Of a stretch of 64,000 nucleotides of DNA, positions 47,183 to 57,822 are shown piece after piece. The notes beneath the pieces were generated by a model that did not search any database, was not told where the DNA came from, and worked only from the letters and a program-made list of their open reading frames with translations. The DNA is taken from positions 248,001-312,000 of the forward strand of contig JALLLT010000018.1 of the NCBI GenBank assembly GCA_025266875.1. Reading direction: 5' to 3'. The first letter of the stretch is position 1, and each line of letters starts with the position of its first letter. The translations under genes and the position numbers were made by a program. The DNA is from Fennellomyces sp. T-0311. Lineage: Eukaryota > Mucoromycota > Mucoromycetes > Mucorales > Lichtheimiaceae.

Positions 47183-49189
47183 AAATTGACGTGTAATTTG
47201 CCCTGAATTATTTTGTTTATCTGCTGCTAAATCATCGGAACATTACGGAAATCAGCCATCCGAATAGCCTTTTCGTATCCAGCCTTTTTGCACGATTTTT
47301 AAAGTTACATCGTGTCCTGCTTGTTCGTTTATATCGCATTTTAAGGGGAAATATATGCATGCATAATGGCGCATCCTGTTTTTTACAGTGCGTTTTCTTT
47401 TTGGCTCTTGCGTTTTTTTTCTTTTTTGCAAGAAAAAGGTACCGGAAGCGGACTTGGCATTAAAAAAGGCGGTTCCTGAATCGTTTGTCAAATGTTGATC
47501 ACGGGAAACCCATGCGTCCATGTTACTTTATCAAAATAGTGCTATACTCCCCCAGACTTATGCTGGGATCAAAGTTGAGATAGTCAACAAAACGTGATCA
47601 TATGAAAATGACCGTGCGCTCCGAGTTCATCGGATCCTCTTATGACCCACCACTTTCTCCCAAGAAACTGTTTTGTTTATAATTCCCATGTTTCATGACT
47701 ATTTTTTAAGGTTCCCGAAGAAAAGTACCGCCTTTCTCGAAACTTTGTTGCGTAAAGCAGGGTGGGGGCTTTATAAACCATGCTAAACTTTTCGGTGTCA
47801 AATATTTTCCGCAAGGTTTCATTTTCACCTGCGTTTAATTCAGCTCATGGGTAAACAATGAAGTGTGATGTTCAACTAATGGATGAATGTTTAAAGTGTA
47901 TGCAGCATGGTCATATGAATGTAATCATTTAAGCGAACTAACACCATACATATACCATCATTTATAATGGAACTTGCGAGTGCTACAGAGAGGTTTCAGT
48001 GGCAATGGCAACATCCCTGTTCTTCGATAGACAAATACAAGTATATTGTATCAGAAAAAGTTATATTTCTAGCCTGGATCGATAAATATTGACAAAGCAT
48101 CCCAATTCATGCCTTGGCCTGTGTGTCTTTTCCTTTTTCGGATACAGCACCAAAGACCGATTTCTTTAATAACGATAGTCGACCACCCTAGTTAATATAC
48201 ATCTGTGGCGCCGGTTTTGTATACCAGGAAAGGTAGTTCCTAAAAAAAGCATGTCACTTCCAAAAGCATTTATTAACCTGCGCGTACCTTATCACTGATC
48301 TTCGTAGTGCTCAGCAGCATTTAACTATGGTCGCTACACTTTGCATAGGAAAAGTGACAACCAAGTCCGTGGTATACTTGGTAGTATTTTGCTTTAAAAA
48401 GAACACTTGCCAGATATATATACGCACAAACTGTTTAAATTTAATGACACGTTTGACACAATTATGAACGGTGATATTTCTGTCGATGACGATCAGTTAC
48501 AGTACATAGGGACATTTAAAGTCAACAAAATCGACCCGAATCAACGACACGTATATCATGCAACAAGTAGATAATAATCAAGTAATTCTGCAAATCGGTA
48601 TGAAATTCATCGCAGAGTAGCTCAATCACGGGTCAAGCTGTATCTCTTTGGATTCCCTACCTACACACAAATTGTGCTTTAGGCTTCCACGTCATCTGCT
48701 TTCACGACGTGCTATACTTGATGGTAATACGGAGAAATGGATCGTTTTCATTTTGGAATCTAATCCAAATTCTTCCTCAGGAGCGAGTTTAAAAGCTTAT
48801 GTATGATCCAAATGACTATTCACCAAGAGATTAGATATGCAGATAATAATGTCGCTGAAATATCAACAATATCTACATAATCAATAAATAGCATCGTAAA
48901 CATTCAACAGAAACGCCATTGCGTATATTTTTTGTGTTTAACTTCCTAACAACAAAGTTGTAAGATTGTCTGCCCCGAATATTTCGTCCATTACTTCTTG
49001 AGGACTGATGCGTGTCTCGTCATACTGAAAATACTTCAAAAGCATCAGACATACCAATGATTTGGTATGAAGAGTCATCAATGGTCTTTCTTGCAATTGA
49101 AGCGAGTAAAGTGTGGCTATAGCCGGTCAAGACGTTTGTCAGACAATGCAGCTATCACACTGTTAAATACGATACGTACCCAATATAAC
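47183..49189. other. Intergenic, no gene seen
   Basis: This 2-kb stretch is AT-rich, with no reading frame above about 90 codons and no recognisable motif. It may contain unrecognised remains of older genes. Confidence 0.5.
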
Positions 49190-49750
49190 ACACTCGTCGC
49201 ATTTGAAGAATGTTCGCCTGGAAATAAGGTTGATCCAAAGCAAATGAGAAATAGATCCTTTTGGGCCATGTGTCGATAAACTGTGGTCCATTGCAGCGGA
49301 TACCTCGCTATCGTAATCAACGTCGGGGAAAGTGCTGACTAGCGTTGTTTCGTGCTTGTACGGGGGTGGGCAAACTAAAGCACGCAGTGATTTTCCAATA
49401 GTTGTTCCTTGAATCTGAGCTTAACGTTTGCCAGAGCATTGTCTTTCTTCTGTCTGCCGCCTTGCAAGAGACCAAAAATGCGTGTTTCATCCAACGACCA
49501 ACGTCCGTGTTGGCATCGCAACTTTTTTTTTCCAATGTCCAGTTCCGTTGGAACCATAATGACCTCGTCACGTGATTAACTACTCAGAGCTTGATTTTGG
49601 TGCTGTTTAACTTTGATATAGATTTCAGGGACCAAGGCGACTGTTGGTTTTCAGCCTGATTCGTCTGGTCGATGCAGAGACTTGTTGTACTCCAAGTACT
49701 TAATGTCACAGTCCTTGCATATATATGCCAGAGTAGGTCGTCGTAGGTCA
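49190..49750 (-). pseudogene. Decayed HET-domain gene fragment (copy 3)
   Basis: In the minus direction the pieces are KDCDIKYLEYNKSLHRPDES and VALVPEIYI at about 49,620-49,730. RNWTLEK at about 49,535-49,555 corresponds to the WTLQE box. Then comes a stretch at 49,479-49,499 that matches 16,030-16,050 (copy 1, GRNTHF region) at 20 of 21 bases, and finally FFKCDECVILG near 49,190-49,220. Stops and frame changes separate them, and much of the HET gene between the WTLEK box and the C-terminus is missing. Confidence 0.7.
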
Positions 49751-50322
49751 CATTCATGGCTCGTGTTTGCTTCCTATATTGTACGGATCGTCTCGGGTTT
49801 TCGCCTTCCGAGGATCTTGGTCGAAGTTTGGTGACGCCCTTTGTCGATCAAACCGTACTGGCCATATTTCTTGTGAACTTCCTTGCTTGACTGCTCCAAA
49901 ACAGAGGGTAATATGTGGTAACCGTCACCCGCATTGGTGCCAGGAACGAGCGGTTTGCCAGTCGAAAGAGCAGATGACTCATGCCCCGGTGTATACGGGT
50001 CTTCCTACGAATTGCACTTGGTCGGCTACTCGTTGTGGCGCGATATACTCGATAAACATGTTTGTGGCATACTATTTTATGGTGCAAAGGGGTAAATCCC
50101 AAAGCTTTACGAGACAACGTACAATCGACTCTTCCAGACGCAGACGGAAAAGGACGAAAGAGAAGAGTTTGGGGTTCGTGTTGTGCACAATGCAGCATAC
50201 ACAGCCAAGCCAATACTTTATGACCCGAACACACGCAAACGTACGCTTCCCAAAACATGAACCCGGACAGTGTACGCTAGAGTCTGTGCGTCAAAAGCTT
50301 CTAAAATTGCTTCGTATTTTAA
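49751..50322. other. Spacer before ISA2, no supported gene
   Basis: A plus-strand frame of up to 189 codons (49767-50336) overlaps the end of ISA2 and the edge of HET copy 3. It has no motif and an odd composition, so I treat it as chance. The region may hold the eroded N-terminal part of HET copy 3. Confidence 0.4.
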
Positions 50323-50993
50323 TTAATTTTGAGTAAGCATATCCAGATCAATGTCGTAAGAAATGTTGCATCCACAGCTATTCTTTGCATTTGGATTATC
50401 GATGACCTGGAACGTCGATCCAATCAGTTCTTCTACGAAGTCCACCGTGGATCCTCGAACAAACTGCAACGAGATGGAATCCACGACGACCCGCACGCCG
50501 TCTCTTTCGAACACACTACAGAAAACGCTCAGCAAGCCTGGTCCAATGACAAAAGTGACGATGCAAACATACGTGTCATCTTCCTCAACGGTGTCGGTTA
50601 TTTCCAATTTGTTCTGGTATCCATGACAGCCTCCTGAATCAACTAATATCCGCAGCATCATGCTTTCATCGTTGTCACGTTCCGCGATGTATTTGAGTTG
50701 CTTTTTGTTGCTGCTGTTAACGTGAAAAGGGCTTGAGGATATGAATAAAGTCGGTAGCTTACATTGAAGGCCTTATCCGAGATCGTGATACCATTTTCGA
50801 CGGTAGCTGGCTTGACGGTTGCTCCGTTGGGCATTGCGGTTCGCGTTACTGTCGAATGACTGAAGAGCCGGGTTTTATGCAATGCGGTCAATGGACGAGC
50901 CTGTCGTTGGAGCGGAAGTGGGCGTGATAAATAGTGCGAGCGCATGCACGACGAACGAGCAATGGTGGAGGCCAATGACCAAGATCGATGCAT
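50323..50993 (-). CDS. ISA2: Iron-sulphur assembly protein Isa2 (A-type carrier)
   Basis: Isa2 works with Isa1 and Iba57 in the mitochondrial matrix to make 4Fe-4S clusters for aconitase, lipoate synthase and others. Three exons give about 189 residues. The start at MHRSWSLASTIARSS is followed by about 60 Arg/Ser-rich residues without acidic residues, a presequence. The domain has ITISDKAFN, MLRILVDSGGCHGYQNKLEI with the first conserved Cys, FERDGVRVVVDSISLQFVRG, and NAKNSCGCNISYD with the C-terminal CGC pair. All three cluster-ligand cysteines are present. The second intron uses an AAAAAG acceptor to keep frame. The gene is head to head with the MCUR1-like gene. Confidence 0.92.
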
Positions 50994-51110
50994 TAGTAAG
51001 CTTGTTGAATGGTAGGAAAAGAGAAAAAGAAATAATACTGGGCCTGGGTTCCGCACAAACAGCACACAAAAGTGCTCAATTTTTCAAACTAAGAAAACAA
51101 ACCTATTTTC
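50994..51110. promoter_or_regulatory. Shared 117-bp promoter, ISA2 / MCUR1-like
   Basis: Only 117 bp separate the two start codons. Both products are mitochondrial, so co-regulation through one bidirectional promoter is likely (inference). No TATA box is evident. The centre is purine-rich on the plus strand (about 51,014-51,034). Confidence 0.5.
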
Positions 51111-52151
51111 ATGCTTCATACCACACGACGAGCTCTGTTCAAGCCAAGGTTCGTCCGATCCATCGCGTCTGACGATGCCTCTCGGCCATTTCCGTCACCG
51201 TACCCAACGCGTCCGGCCATTCCCACGGAAGAAGGAGAAGGAGAAGGAAGAGAATCCCAACTACCGGTTCTAATGGAAACGGCAACGGAGGAAAAGCAGC
51301 ATGGTGACTACGAATGCACACCATTCCGACCGCAACATCACTTTGACACATATAAATTGCTCTTGGCGTTGGAACGTCAGGGGTTTAGCCGTTCGCAGGC
51401 AGAAGTTGTTATGAAGGGCATTAAATTCAAACTACGGGAAAGGTAATAACGGGTGGGTGGGTGAGTACAGCGCTTCAATAACAACCCATCCAGCTCGGCA
51501 TTCATTCGGAGGCGACTGCTGCTACGATCTGATCTCGACAACGTAAGGAGAGAGCGGGCACTATTATATGGGGATAACAAACAATTGGGTTGCAGGAGAC
51601 CTATTTGTTCAAGGCGGGGTTGTCTGAGTTGCGAACGGAAGTGCAGACCATGCGAAGAAATGACACGCAGATGCTTCAGGCTGAAATGACGGCGGTGACA
51701 CGAGAAGTGGAGGCGCTGGAGCAGCGACTCAAGGAAGACGTGGCGTCGATGCGGAACGAGGTGACGCTGGATCTGAACAATCGCAAGAACGAAGGGCGGG
51801 AGGAATTGAAGGCCATTGATATGCGGATCCAAGAGATCAACAACAAGATCACGGTGTCGCTGGGAGATGTGCGCACAGGGATCGAGGCGGTGCGCTGGGA
51901 AACGATCTGGAAAGGCATGAGTAAGTTTTTGTTTATCTTTTTAAGATCTGCATCTTTTTTAACCCTCGCTTATTTGTTGTTCAGCGGGTGTTGCGGTGGC
52001 TGCGATGGGGATTGCAGGGTTGGGGTACCTCTTGACTCGCTATGCCGATCACAAGGCGGAGGCCATCCGCGTGCAACGGCAACGGCAGCTCAAACAATTG
52101 CAGGAAGATGCACGGGCTGCAGGAACAGCCGACATGGAGGTTGTGTATTAA
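51111..52151 (+). CDS. FMP32: MCUR1/CCDC90 (Fmp32) family mitochondrial protein
   Basis: Four exons give about 290 residues. The N-terminus (MLHTTRRALFKPRFVRSIAS) is a mitochondrial presequence. The family core is FDTYKLLLALERQGFSRSQA followed by an inserted helix pair and a long coiled coil (about residues 130-230, ELRTEVQTMRRNDTQMLQAE onwards). It ends with one transmembrane helix (GVAVAAMGIAGLGYLLTRY) and a short basic tail. This is the DUF1640 layout. The yeast relative Fmp32 has been linked to cytochrome oxidase assembly and the animal relative MCUR1 to the calcium uniporter; which applies here is unknown. The protein is expected in the inner membrane, with the coiled coil on the matrix side. 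Confidence 0.88.
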
Positions 52152-52368
52152 ATGTAGAGTGGCAAGCAGAGAAATGGAGTGTTTCCAGGGGGTTATGAAA
52201 GAGAGAAAGAGAGAAAGTCATGTGCCACCCTGTTCGTTTTTTTTGCATGCAATGCTCCTGATGCCTTGTGTTCAATTCCATCCAGCAAACCTTTTTTTCT
52301 TCTCTTTTTCTCTCTCTCTCTTTTCTTTCTTTCTTTTTTTCCAACTCCTCTTTTTTTTATCGTTTTAA

Positions 52369-53510
52369 ATGAGAAAGACATTGAGTCATCGTCACTCATA
52401 TCCACCACCATCTCGTCTGTTGAGCCAGCCGGATAGTCTGATAGCATCACCCCCCACGCCTGCTGCTCCTGCCGTCGTCGATCCCGGTACCACCACAACA
52501 ACTCCGTCCTCACGATTTTCTGAGATTGAGCAGGTGGAGCCATCCTACCCACGTCCAGCCATACCCGATCAACACGTTCCACGCATCGAGCCATTCGTCA
52601 GTCCCTTAACCGAAGCCAATCTCAAGTACCACACCAATTCCGTAAGCTGGTTTTCCGTTTTTTTTGTTTTCTAACGTCGTGGAGCCAGCGTGTGCTTATG
52701 TGTATAAAGTACCCGACCAGTCGAGAAGCACGCCATTTTCACATTGAATCCTACGTCGAGTCCCAGGCCAACGTAGTCCAACTGGAAGCCGAGCTGCAGC
52801 GACGACGACGAGCAGAGATTCGATCCCTTGTCCCGCTTGACACGGTATCAACGAGCGACGAGGTGATTGTGCAACTGCCCGAACCTGCCGAAGACGCCGG
52901 CCAGCAGGAGGAGAAGAAAAAGAAAAAGCGACGGAAATGGTATCAATTCCGCAACCCATTCAAAAAGCCCAGAGAGGGCCAAGAAACTGTTACTACTGCT
53001 ACTACTACTACTACTACTACTACTGCGCACATAATACCTCAACGGAACTCTTGGGCCGCACCTGACCCGTCGAGTTACCAGCATTACCAAACCGAAAAAT
53101 TAGAGATTATGCATGAAGGCTTGTGTGGCCTTAATAATGTCAACATTATCCGAGCCTTGGGTGGCGATAGACCAACAACCACTTCCATGGTGCTATTACC
53201 GTCCCAGCAACAGCAGGAATTGAAACGTGATTCCGGCGTCTCCTTTGCCAGTCAAAAAAGTCGTCGCAAGCGCTTTTCTGTCCGGCTGGGTGCACTCCGT
53301 GAAGACGACCAAGAGCAGCAACAGCAGCCACCTTCGCCATCAACCTTGATTGGCGTGCGGTATCCCCGAATGATCCATCGGCAGACATTGCGCGATGCCG
53401 CCATTCATGTACTGTCGTCGGATCTATCGGTATGGGATAACGATGACATGGACGAAGAATATCCAAGAAACAAACGTTTTTCAGATCCAGGCTTGGTGTT
53501 CTCACCCTAA
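52369..53510 (+). CDS. Low-complexity Pro/Ser/Thr-rich protein, unknown function
   Basis: Two exons join in frame (intron about 52,642-52,690) to about 365 residues. The N-terminal 90 residues are rich in Pro/Ser/Thr. A helical segment follows (ESQANVVQLEAELQRRRRAE), then a strongly basic patch (EEKKKKKRRKWYQFRNPFKK), a threonine run from an ACT microsatellite, and a C-terminal part with short ordered motifs (KSRRKRFSVRLGALRED, RQTLRDAAIHVLSSDLSVWD). It has no signal peptide. I do not recognise the family; the pattern suits a disordered regulatory or membrane-surface protein. The CT-rich leader (52,290-52,360) and clean splice support a real gene. Confidence 0.65.
52992..53024 (+). repeat. 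ACT microsatellite in coding sequence (poly-Thr)
   Basis: Eleven trinucleotide units, one of them GCT, encode a threonine run with one alanine. Its length probably varies between strains. Confidence 0.85.
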
Positions 53511-54035
53511 AAAATTTACCCCGGACAAGGAGTGAGTTTCACCATATTTTTCCTTACATAAATGGATGTTTTCACACAGCACACGCGCATGATTATGGAA
53601 TTTCGTTCATTCTTTTTCTTTGACTCGATGCGGAGAGCATGCATGTGCGTTCCTTGGCAACAGCTGAACGTCCACCCCTGTCATTCAGGTGGCGGTTGTC
53701 GTGGAGACCGCGCATGATGGATTGTGCTGGTGAAAACCACCTTGGAAGGTCGAGAAGTGTAACCACTGGGAGCCGTCGGACCAGCAAGTGTGGAAAATGG
53801 CTACAGCAAGAATTCTGGCACATGGTTGCAACCTTTTCACGTTTCAATCTTTTTATAGAACGTATGGATCAAGTTTCGTTATTGGTGTAGCGTCAACACA
53901 GACATTCAAAAATAAGCGAAAAAAAAGCCTGTCGATCAGCAAAAAAATTCATTTTGAGAAGTCCTGTGTTTCACCAAGTAAAAAGGACTCATATTCTTAT
54001 TTCTCCTCTTCCCCTTTTCAACCCACATACCCGCA
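53511..54035. other. Intergenic, no gene seen
   Basis: These 525 bases separate two plus-strand genes and contain A-rich runs near 53,910-53,950. Small overlapping frames have no motif. The last 40 bases are CT-rich and serve as the leader of the transporter gene. Confidence 0.45.
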
Positions 54036-55173
54036 ATGTCCGCTTACTACACACGCCGGACGTTCACAAAGAGGGAGCTCTTACCAACGACGAATGGGGG
54101 CATAAAACGTAAACTGCGAATTGTCTGCCTGTTTTTTTCTTTTCCTATAAAGAAAAAAAAAGACATGTATACTCATCGATCCCTTAGAAACAGAACCAAT
54201 GGTGTTTGGCGTCACACGAAAACAACTATCGTTGATTGTGCTTGTGGTTCAGAATTCCACGCTAGTTCTCATGATGCGATACTCGCGTGTCATGCAGAAA
54301 CCAGGACAACCAATGTACATTGCGTCGACGGCCGTGTTCCTAGCCGAAGTATTGAAAATCGTTGCGTGCCTTATTGTAATGTACCATCAGCAAGGAAGCT
54401 GGAGCAATTTCTCGTTACTGGTTCGACAAGAAATCATTGCAAAACCTCGCGAAACGGCCAAAATGTTGATTCCATCGAGTCTGTACGCTTTGCAAAACAA
54501 TCTACTCTATGTCGCTCTCAGCAATCTCGAAGCGGCCACATTCCAGGTCACTTACCAAATGAAGATTCTGTCCACGGCCATCTTTTCCGTGGTCTTGTTG
54601 GGTCGGTCACTGAGTCGAGACAAATGGCTGGCGTTGGTGTTGCTCATGATTGGTGTCACGTTGGTCCAGTCTCAAAGTATGGCAACGCCTCCCAATGACG
54701 ATGGTGTCCAAAGTCCGTTGATTGGCTTATTGGCCGTTATTACAAGCTGCATTTCGTCGGGTTTCGCCGGCTGTTACTTTGAAAAGATTTTAAAGACATC
54801 AGAGACGTCAATGTGGGTCAGGAACATCCAGTTGGGCATCTCGGGCGCCTTCTTTTCCCTGGTTGGAATGCTCATGTATGATATCCAGCCCTTGCGTCAA
54901 GGTGGCATGTTGCAAGGTTACGATTGGCTGACCTGGGTCGTCATTGGCAACCAGGCCCTGGGTGGTCTGCTCGTCGCCATCGTCGTCAAGTACGCCGACG
55001 TCATCCTAAAGTCGTTCGCAACAAGCATATCACTCATCCTATCCAGCACAATCAGCTTTTACTTTTTCGACTTTCAGCTGTCGATCCAGTTCGTCATTGG
55101 CGCGTGCATCGTGATCCTGGCAACGTACAACTACAGTCTGCCGGACAAGCGGGTGCCCAAGGCGCACTTATAG
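54036..55173 (+). CDS. Nucleotide-sugar transporter, SLC35A family
   Basis: This Golgi antiporter imports a nucleotide sugar in exchange for the nucleoside monophosphate. The first exon (MSAYYTRRTFTKRELLPTTN, cytosolic tail) joins through an intron at about 54,110-54,189 to a long second exon, about 352 residues in all. The ATG at 54199 would also give a usable start, but the joined exon fits the frame exactly. About ten membrane helices are visible. Family motifs are VQNSTLVLMMRYSR in helix 1, the conserved SLYALQNNLLYVALSNLEAA block with ATFQVTYQMKILSTAIFSV, and GFAGCYFEKILK, then the C-terminal KYADVILKSFATSISLILSS. These place it with CMP-sialate/UDP-galactose/UDP-GlcNAc transporters. The exact substrate cannot be told; UDP-galactose or UDP-GlcNAc is likely in a fungus. 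Confidence 0.92.
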
Positions 55174-55437
55174 CTGGACGTGTAAGAGAGAAAGAGGAAA
55201 AAAAAATAAGAGAGAGGGAAAGCATATATTGGTTATTATTAGTACTTTAATTAATTTAGATATACTCGGGGGAATCGATGCCGTTTGTTACGATAAAAAA
55301 GAATGTATATATAAAAGGAGATATAAGCCCATCCCAAGCTATTCTGACACAATCTGCAACGGGGATGGGGGAAGGGAAGGAACGGGGGACTTTACAAAAT
55401 GTGTTTTTGTTGCGGTGTAATAAGTGTACAAAATAGA

Positions 55438-57822
55438 CTACCAGTGGCTCGCCAACTGTGTTTCACCAAGCACCCGGTGCCGGACTTGGAAGGGAACCGA
55501 ATGCCACTTCTCCAACCAAGCCAACGCAACCTTGGGATCCTCCTCGTCGTCTCGTTTTCGTTTCCTCGACGATCGCCGACGTGGAGGACACGACGCTCGT
55601 GCACGTGGGCGCCGATGAAACCGCTCCAGCAACCCACGCGCCTGTTTGCCCGTGACGTCGACGAGTGAGTTGATGGATCGCGAAGTCTTGAGAAACTCGT
55701 AGGCAAGCACGCGTTTCTTTGTTGCGACGTAGAGATAATGGCCGTCATTGGACCATTGGATACCATTGATCTTGGCCAATATCCGAAGTCGGCGATCACG
55801 TTCTCCACGGAACGAAACCATGGTAATCTCCTGGTGCGCATGCAAGTCCCTGGTATGATTTGCTGGGAGATCATCCCCTTGACAACTCGAGTTGCACATG
55901 TGGCCACGCGACACCGATGTTTGCTGGTCGAAATCAAGAATGCTCAACACTTCGTTTGATTTGGACAGCGATTCATCCAGATTGACTGTGTGAAAGTATC
56001 CATATCGATTGGTAAATGCCAACACGCCTTCTAGGCGCGGATGGAACGCAATGGCATACGTGTAGCCCGCTGCATCGATGGAATACAAGACTTGTTTTGT
56101 TTCGGCCCGCCAAACAAAGACGTTGCTATGCGTATCGGAGGTATGTGCAAAGTGTTGCGACGATCGACTCCATGCCACGTATTGCGATGAGTACGGCATT
56201 TCGTCCGCCACAACGCCACCGCATCGCAGTAGATGAGACGGTACATGCAACTTGACAGGTGCACCGAACGATACACCCGTTTCATCGTCCCGCGCAATGT
56301 CCAGGATAAACACGTACGAGTCATCGCCCACGCACACCATCCGTTTTCCGTCGGGACTCACTTTGGCATCGTTGATCGGCACGCGATCGAAACAGCGCAA
56401 ATGGGTATACAGTTGAACGACCTGGGCTTGTTGATGGCTTGCTGGCATGGCCTGACACTCGCGATGCGAAGGTAGCTTGTAAACAAGGATTCCTGCCTCG
56501 TTCATACATGCAATGAGCATATACTCATACTTTGCTTTGTCCTGATCATCTTGTTCCTCCTGCTTTCGCCATCGAACAATCTGCACGGCATTGGTCATCA
56601 GTTGGACGTTATCGCGACTCTTGAACTTGGTGCCCCAGATCTTGCGCGGGACCGATCGATCCATGCAGCAGTACAGTTCAAACTCGCCTTCGAGACCTCC
56701 AATCGCCATGTATCCGTATTTCTGAGCCAGACACAGCGGTTCAAAGTCCAAGGCCATGTACGCATCCTGCGCATACACAGGCGGAAAGTCGGTTCGTTTG
56801 ATGTACTTTGTAAACGGTCGGAACCTGGATATGCCCGAGGCAGGTGACCGTGCAGCGGCGCCAAACGTGGCCTTTTCGTTGGTGGTGCTTGCGGTGGATC
56901 GTTTCAGGGATACCGACAGATGGGTTTCGCAGAATTTGGAGCTGGAGCTGCTGGAGGTGGTGGTGGTGGAGCTGGAGCCGCTTGCGGTGTTGTTAACGAC
57001 AGCGGTTGTGGTGGATGGGGTGGTTGTGGTTGTGGTGGTCTTGGTGGAGGAGGAAGGCGGAGGTTTCGACGAAGAGATGGCGGTTGAGGAATAAGGAACA
57101 TGGTCACTGTCGATCCACGTCAGCGTATCATGTGTTGTAGAGTATTTGGTTTTGGTGCGTTCATCATCAGATTCCAACGGAGACTGATCGGAACTAGCCA
57201 ATCGACCGCATTCATAGATACGGTTACGATAAACTGCATACAACTGCTCTTCCAATCCATAGTTGCTCAGTACCAAACATAACGCATTGGCGGCCTGATC
57301 ATGGTTGGTGGTTGAGCAAGACGAAGGCAGCTGTTTGGGCCAACCTTTTTCCTTGCGCCAAAAACTCTTCTGCCACGGCAGCTTGTTGAGTTTTTCTTGC
57401 CGAGACTTGATAAAGTGTGTCAGTCGCATGTCGTTGGATTCCCATGTGTAGTCATTGGTACTGTATGGATCTTCATCCCACATGTCGAAAGCGGCTGAAG
57501 ACGATGCTGCGTACGTCACGGAATCGTTATCCGACAGCTCGGACGCATCACTGTCAGGATCATCTCGGCACCGGTAGTTGGGATTTCGTGGTCCCAGGTA
57601 CTCGTAATCCAAAGAGTATTCTGAATCGTCGCTGTACGCGGAAGGATCGTCGGCGTCATATGCATATGGTGTCAAGTCCACGGGTTGTTCGGCGGGTTGT
57701 TCATTCTCATAGGACATCGCGTTCGGATCACGCACATATTCATCGTCAGTGTCGTATGAGGCTATGGGCGTGTCATCTTCATCGCAAGGTAGATCTTCAC
57801 AGTCAGCCTCATAGTACGCCAT
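55438..57822 (-). CDS. WD40-repeat protein with acidic N-terminus
   Basis: This uninterrupted frame encodes 794 residues. The first 120 are very acidic and Tyr/Ser-rich (DDTPIASYDTDDEYVRDP). Then comes a helical part (RLTHFIKSRQEKLNKLPWQK, DQAANALCLVLSNYGLEEQL), a Ser/Thr-rich spacer, and a WD40-type propeller from about residue 320. Propeller strands include YMAIGGLEGEFELYCC, VSPDGKRMVCVGDDSYVFIL, FAHTSDTHSNVFVWRAE and INGIQWSNDGHYLYVATKKR. The tail has a basic cluster (PPRRRSSRKRKRDDEE), possibly a nuclear signal. The pattern resembles fungal DUF2415-type WD proteins, but I am not sure. A long purine tract lies just upstream of the start. It converges on the transporter gene with 264 bp between stops. 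Confidence 0.85.
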   Translation of the reverse strand: MAYYEADCEDLPCDEDDTPIASYDTDDEYVRDPNAMSYENEQPAEQPVDLTPYAYDADDPSAYSDDSEYSLDYEYLGPRNPNYRCRDDPDSDASELSDNDSVTYAASSSAAFDMWDEDPYSTNDYTWESNDMRLTHFIKSRQEKLNKLPWQKSFWRKEKGWPKQLPSSCSTTNHDQAANALCLVLSNYGLEEQLYAVYRNRIYECGRLASSDQSPLESDDERTKTKYSTTHDTLTWIDSDHVPYSSTAISSSKPPPSSSTKTTTTTTTPSTTTAVVNNTASGSSSTTTTSSSSSSKFCETHLSVSLKRSTASTTNEKATFGAAARSPASGISRFRPFTKYIKRTDFPPVYAQDAYMALDFEPLCLAQKYGYMAIGGLEGEFELYCCMDRSVPRKIWGTKFKSRDNVQLMTNAVQIVRWRKQEEQDDQDKAKYEYMLIACMNEAGILVYKLPSHRECQAMPASHQQAQVVQLYTHLRCFDRVPINDAKVSPDGKRMVCVGDDSYVFILDIARDDETGVSFGAPVKLHVPSHLLRCGGVVADEMPYSSQYVAWSRSSQHFAHTSDTHSNVFVWRAETKQVLYSIDAAGYTYAIAFHPRLEGVLAFTNRYGYFHTVNLDESLSKSNEVLSILDFDQQTSVSRGHMCNSSCQGDDLPANHTRDLHAHQEITMVSFRGERDRRLRILAKINGIQWSNDGHYLYVATKKRVLAYEFLKTSRSINSLVDVTGKQARGLLERFHRRPRARASCPPRRRSSRKRKRDDEEDPKVALAWLEKWHSVPFQVRHRVLGETQLASHW

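Noticed and set aside
49767..50336. Plus-strand frame of 189 codons
   Set aside because: It has no motif and an unusual composition, overlaps the end of ISA2, and lies next to a HET remnant on the other strand.
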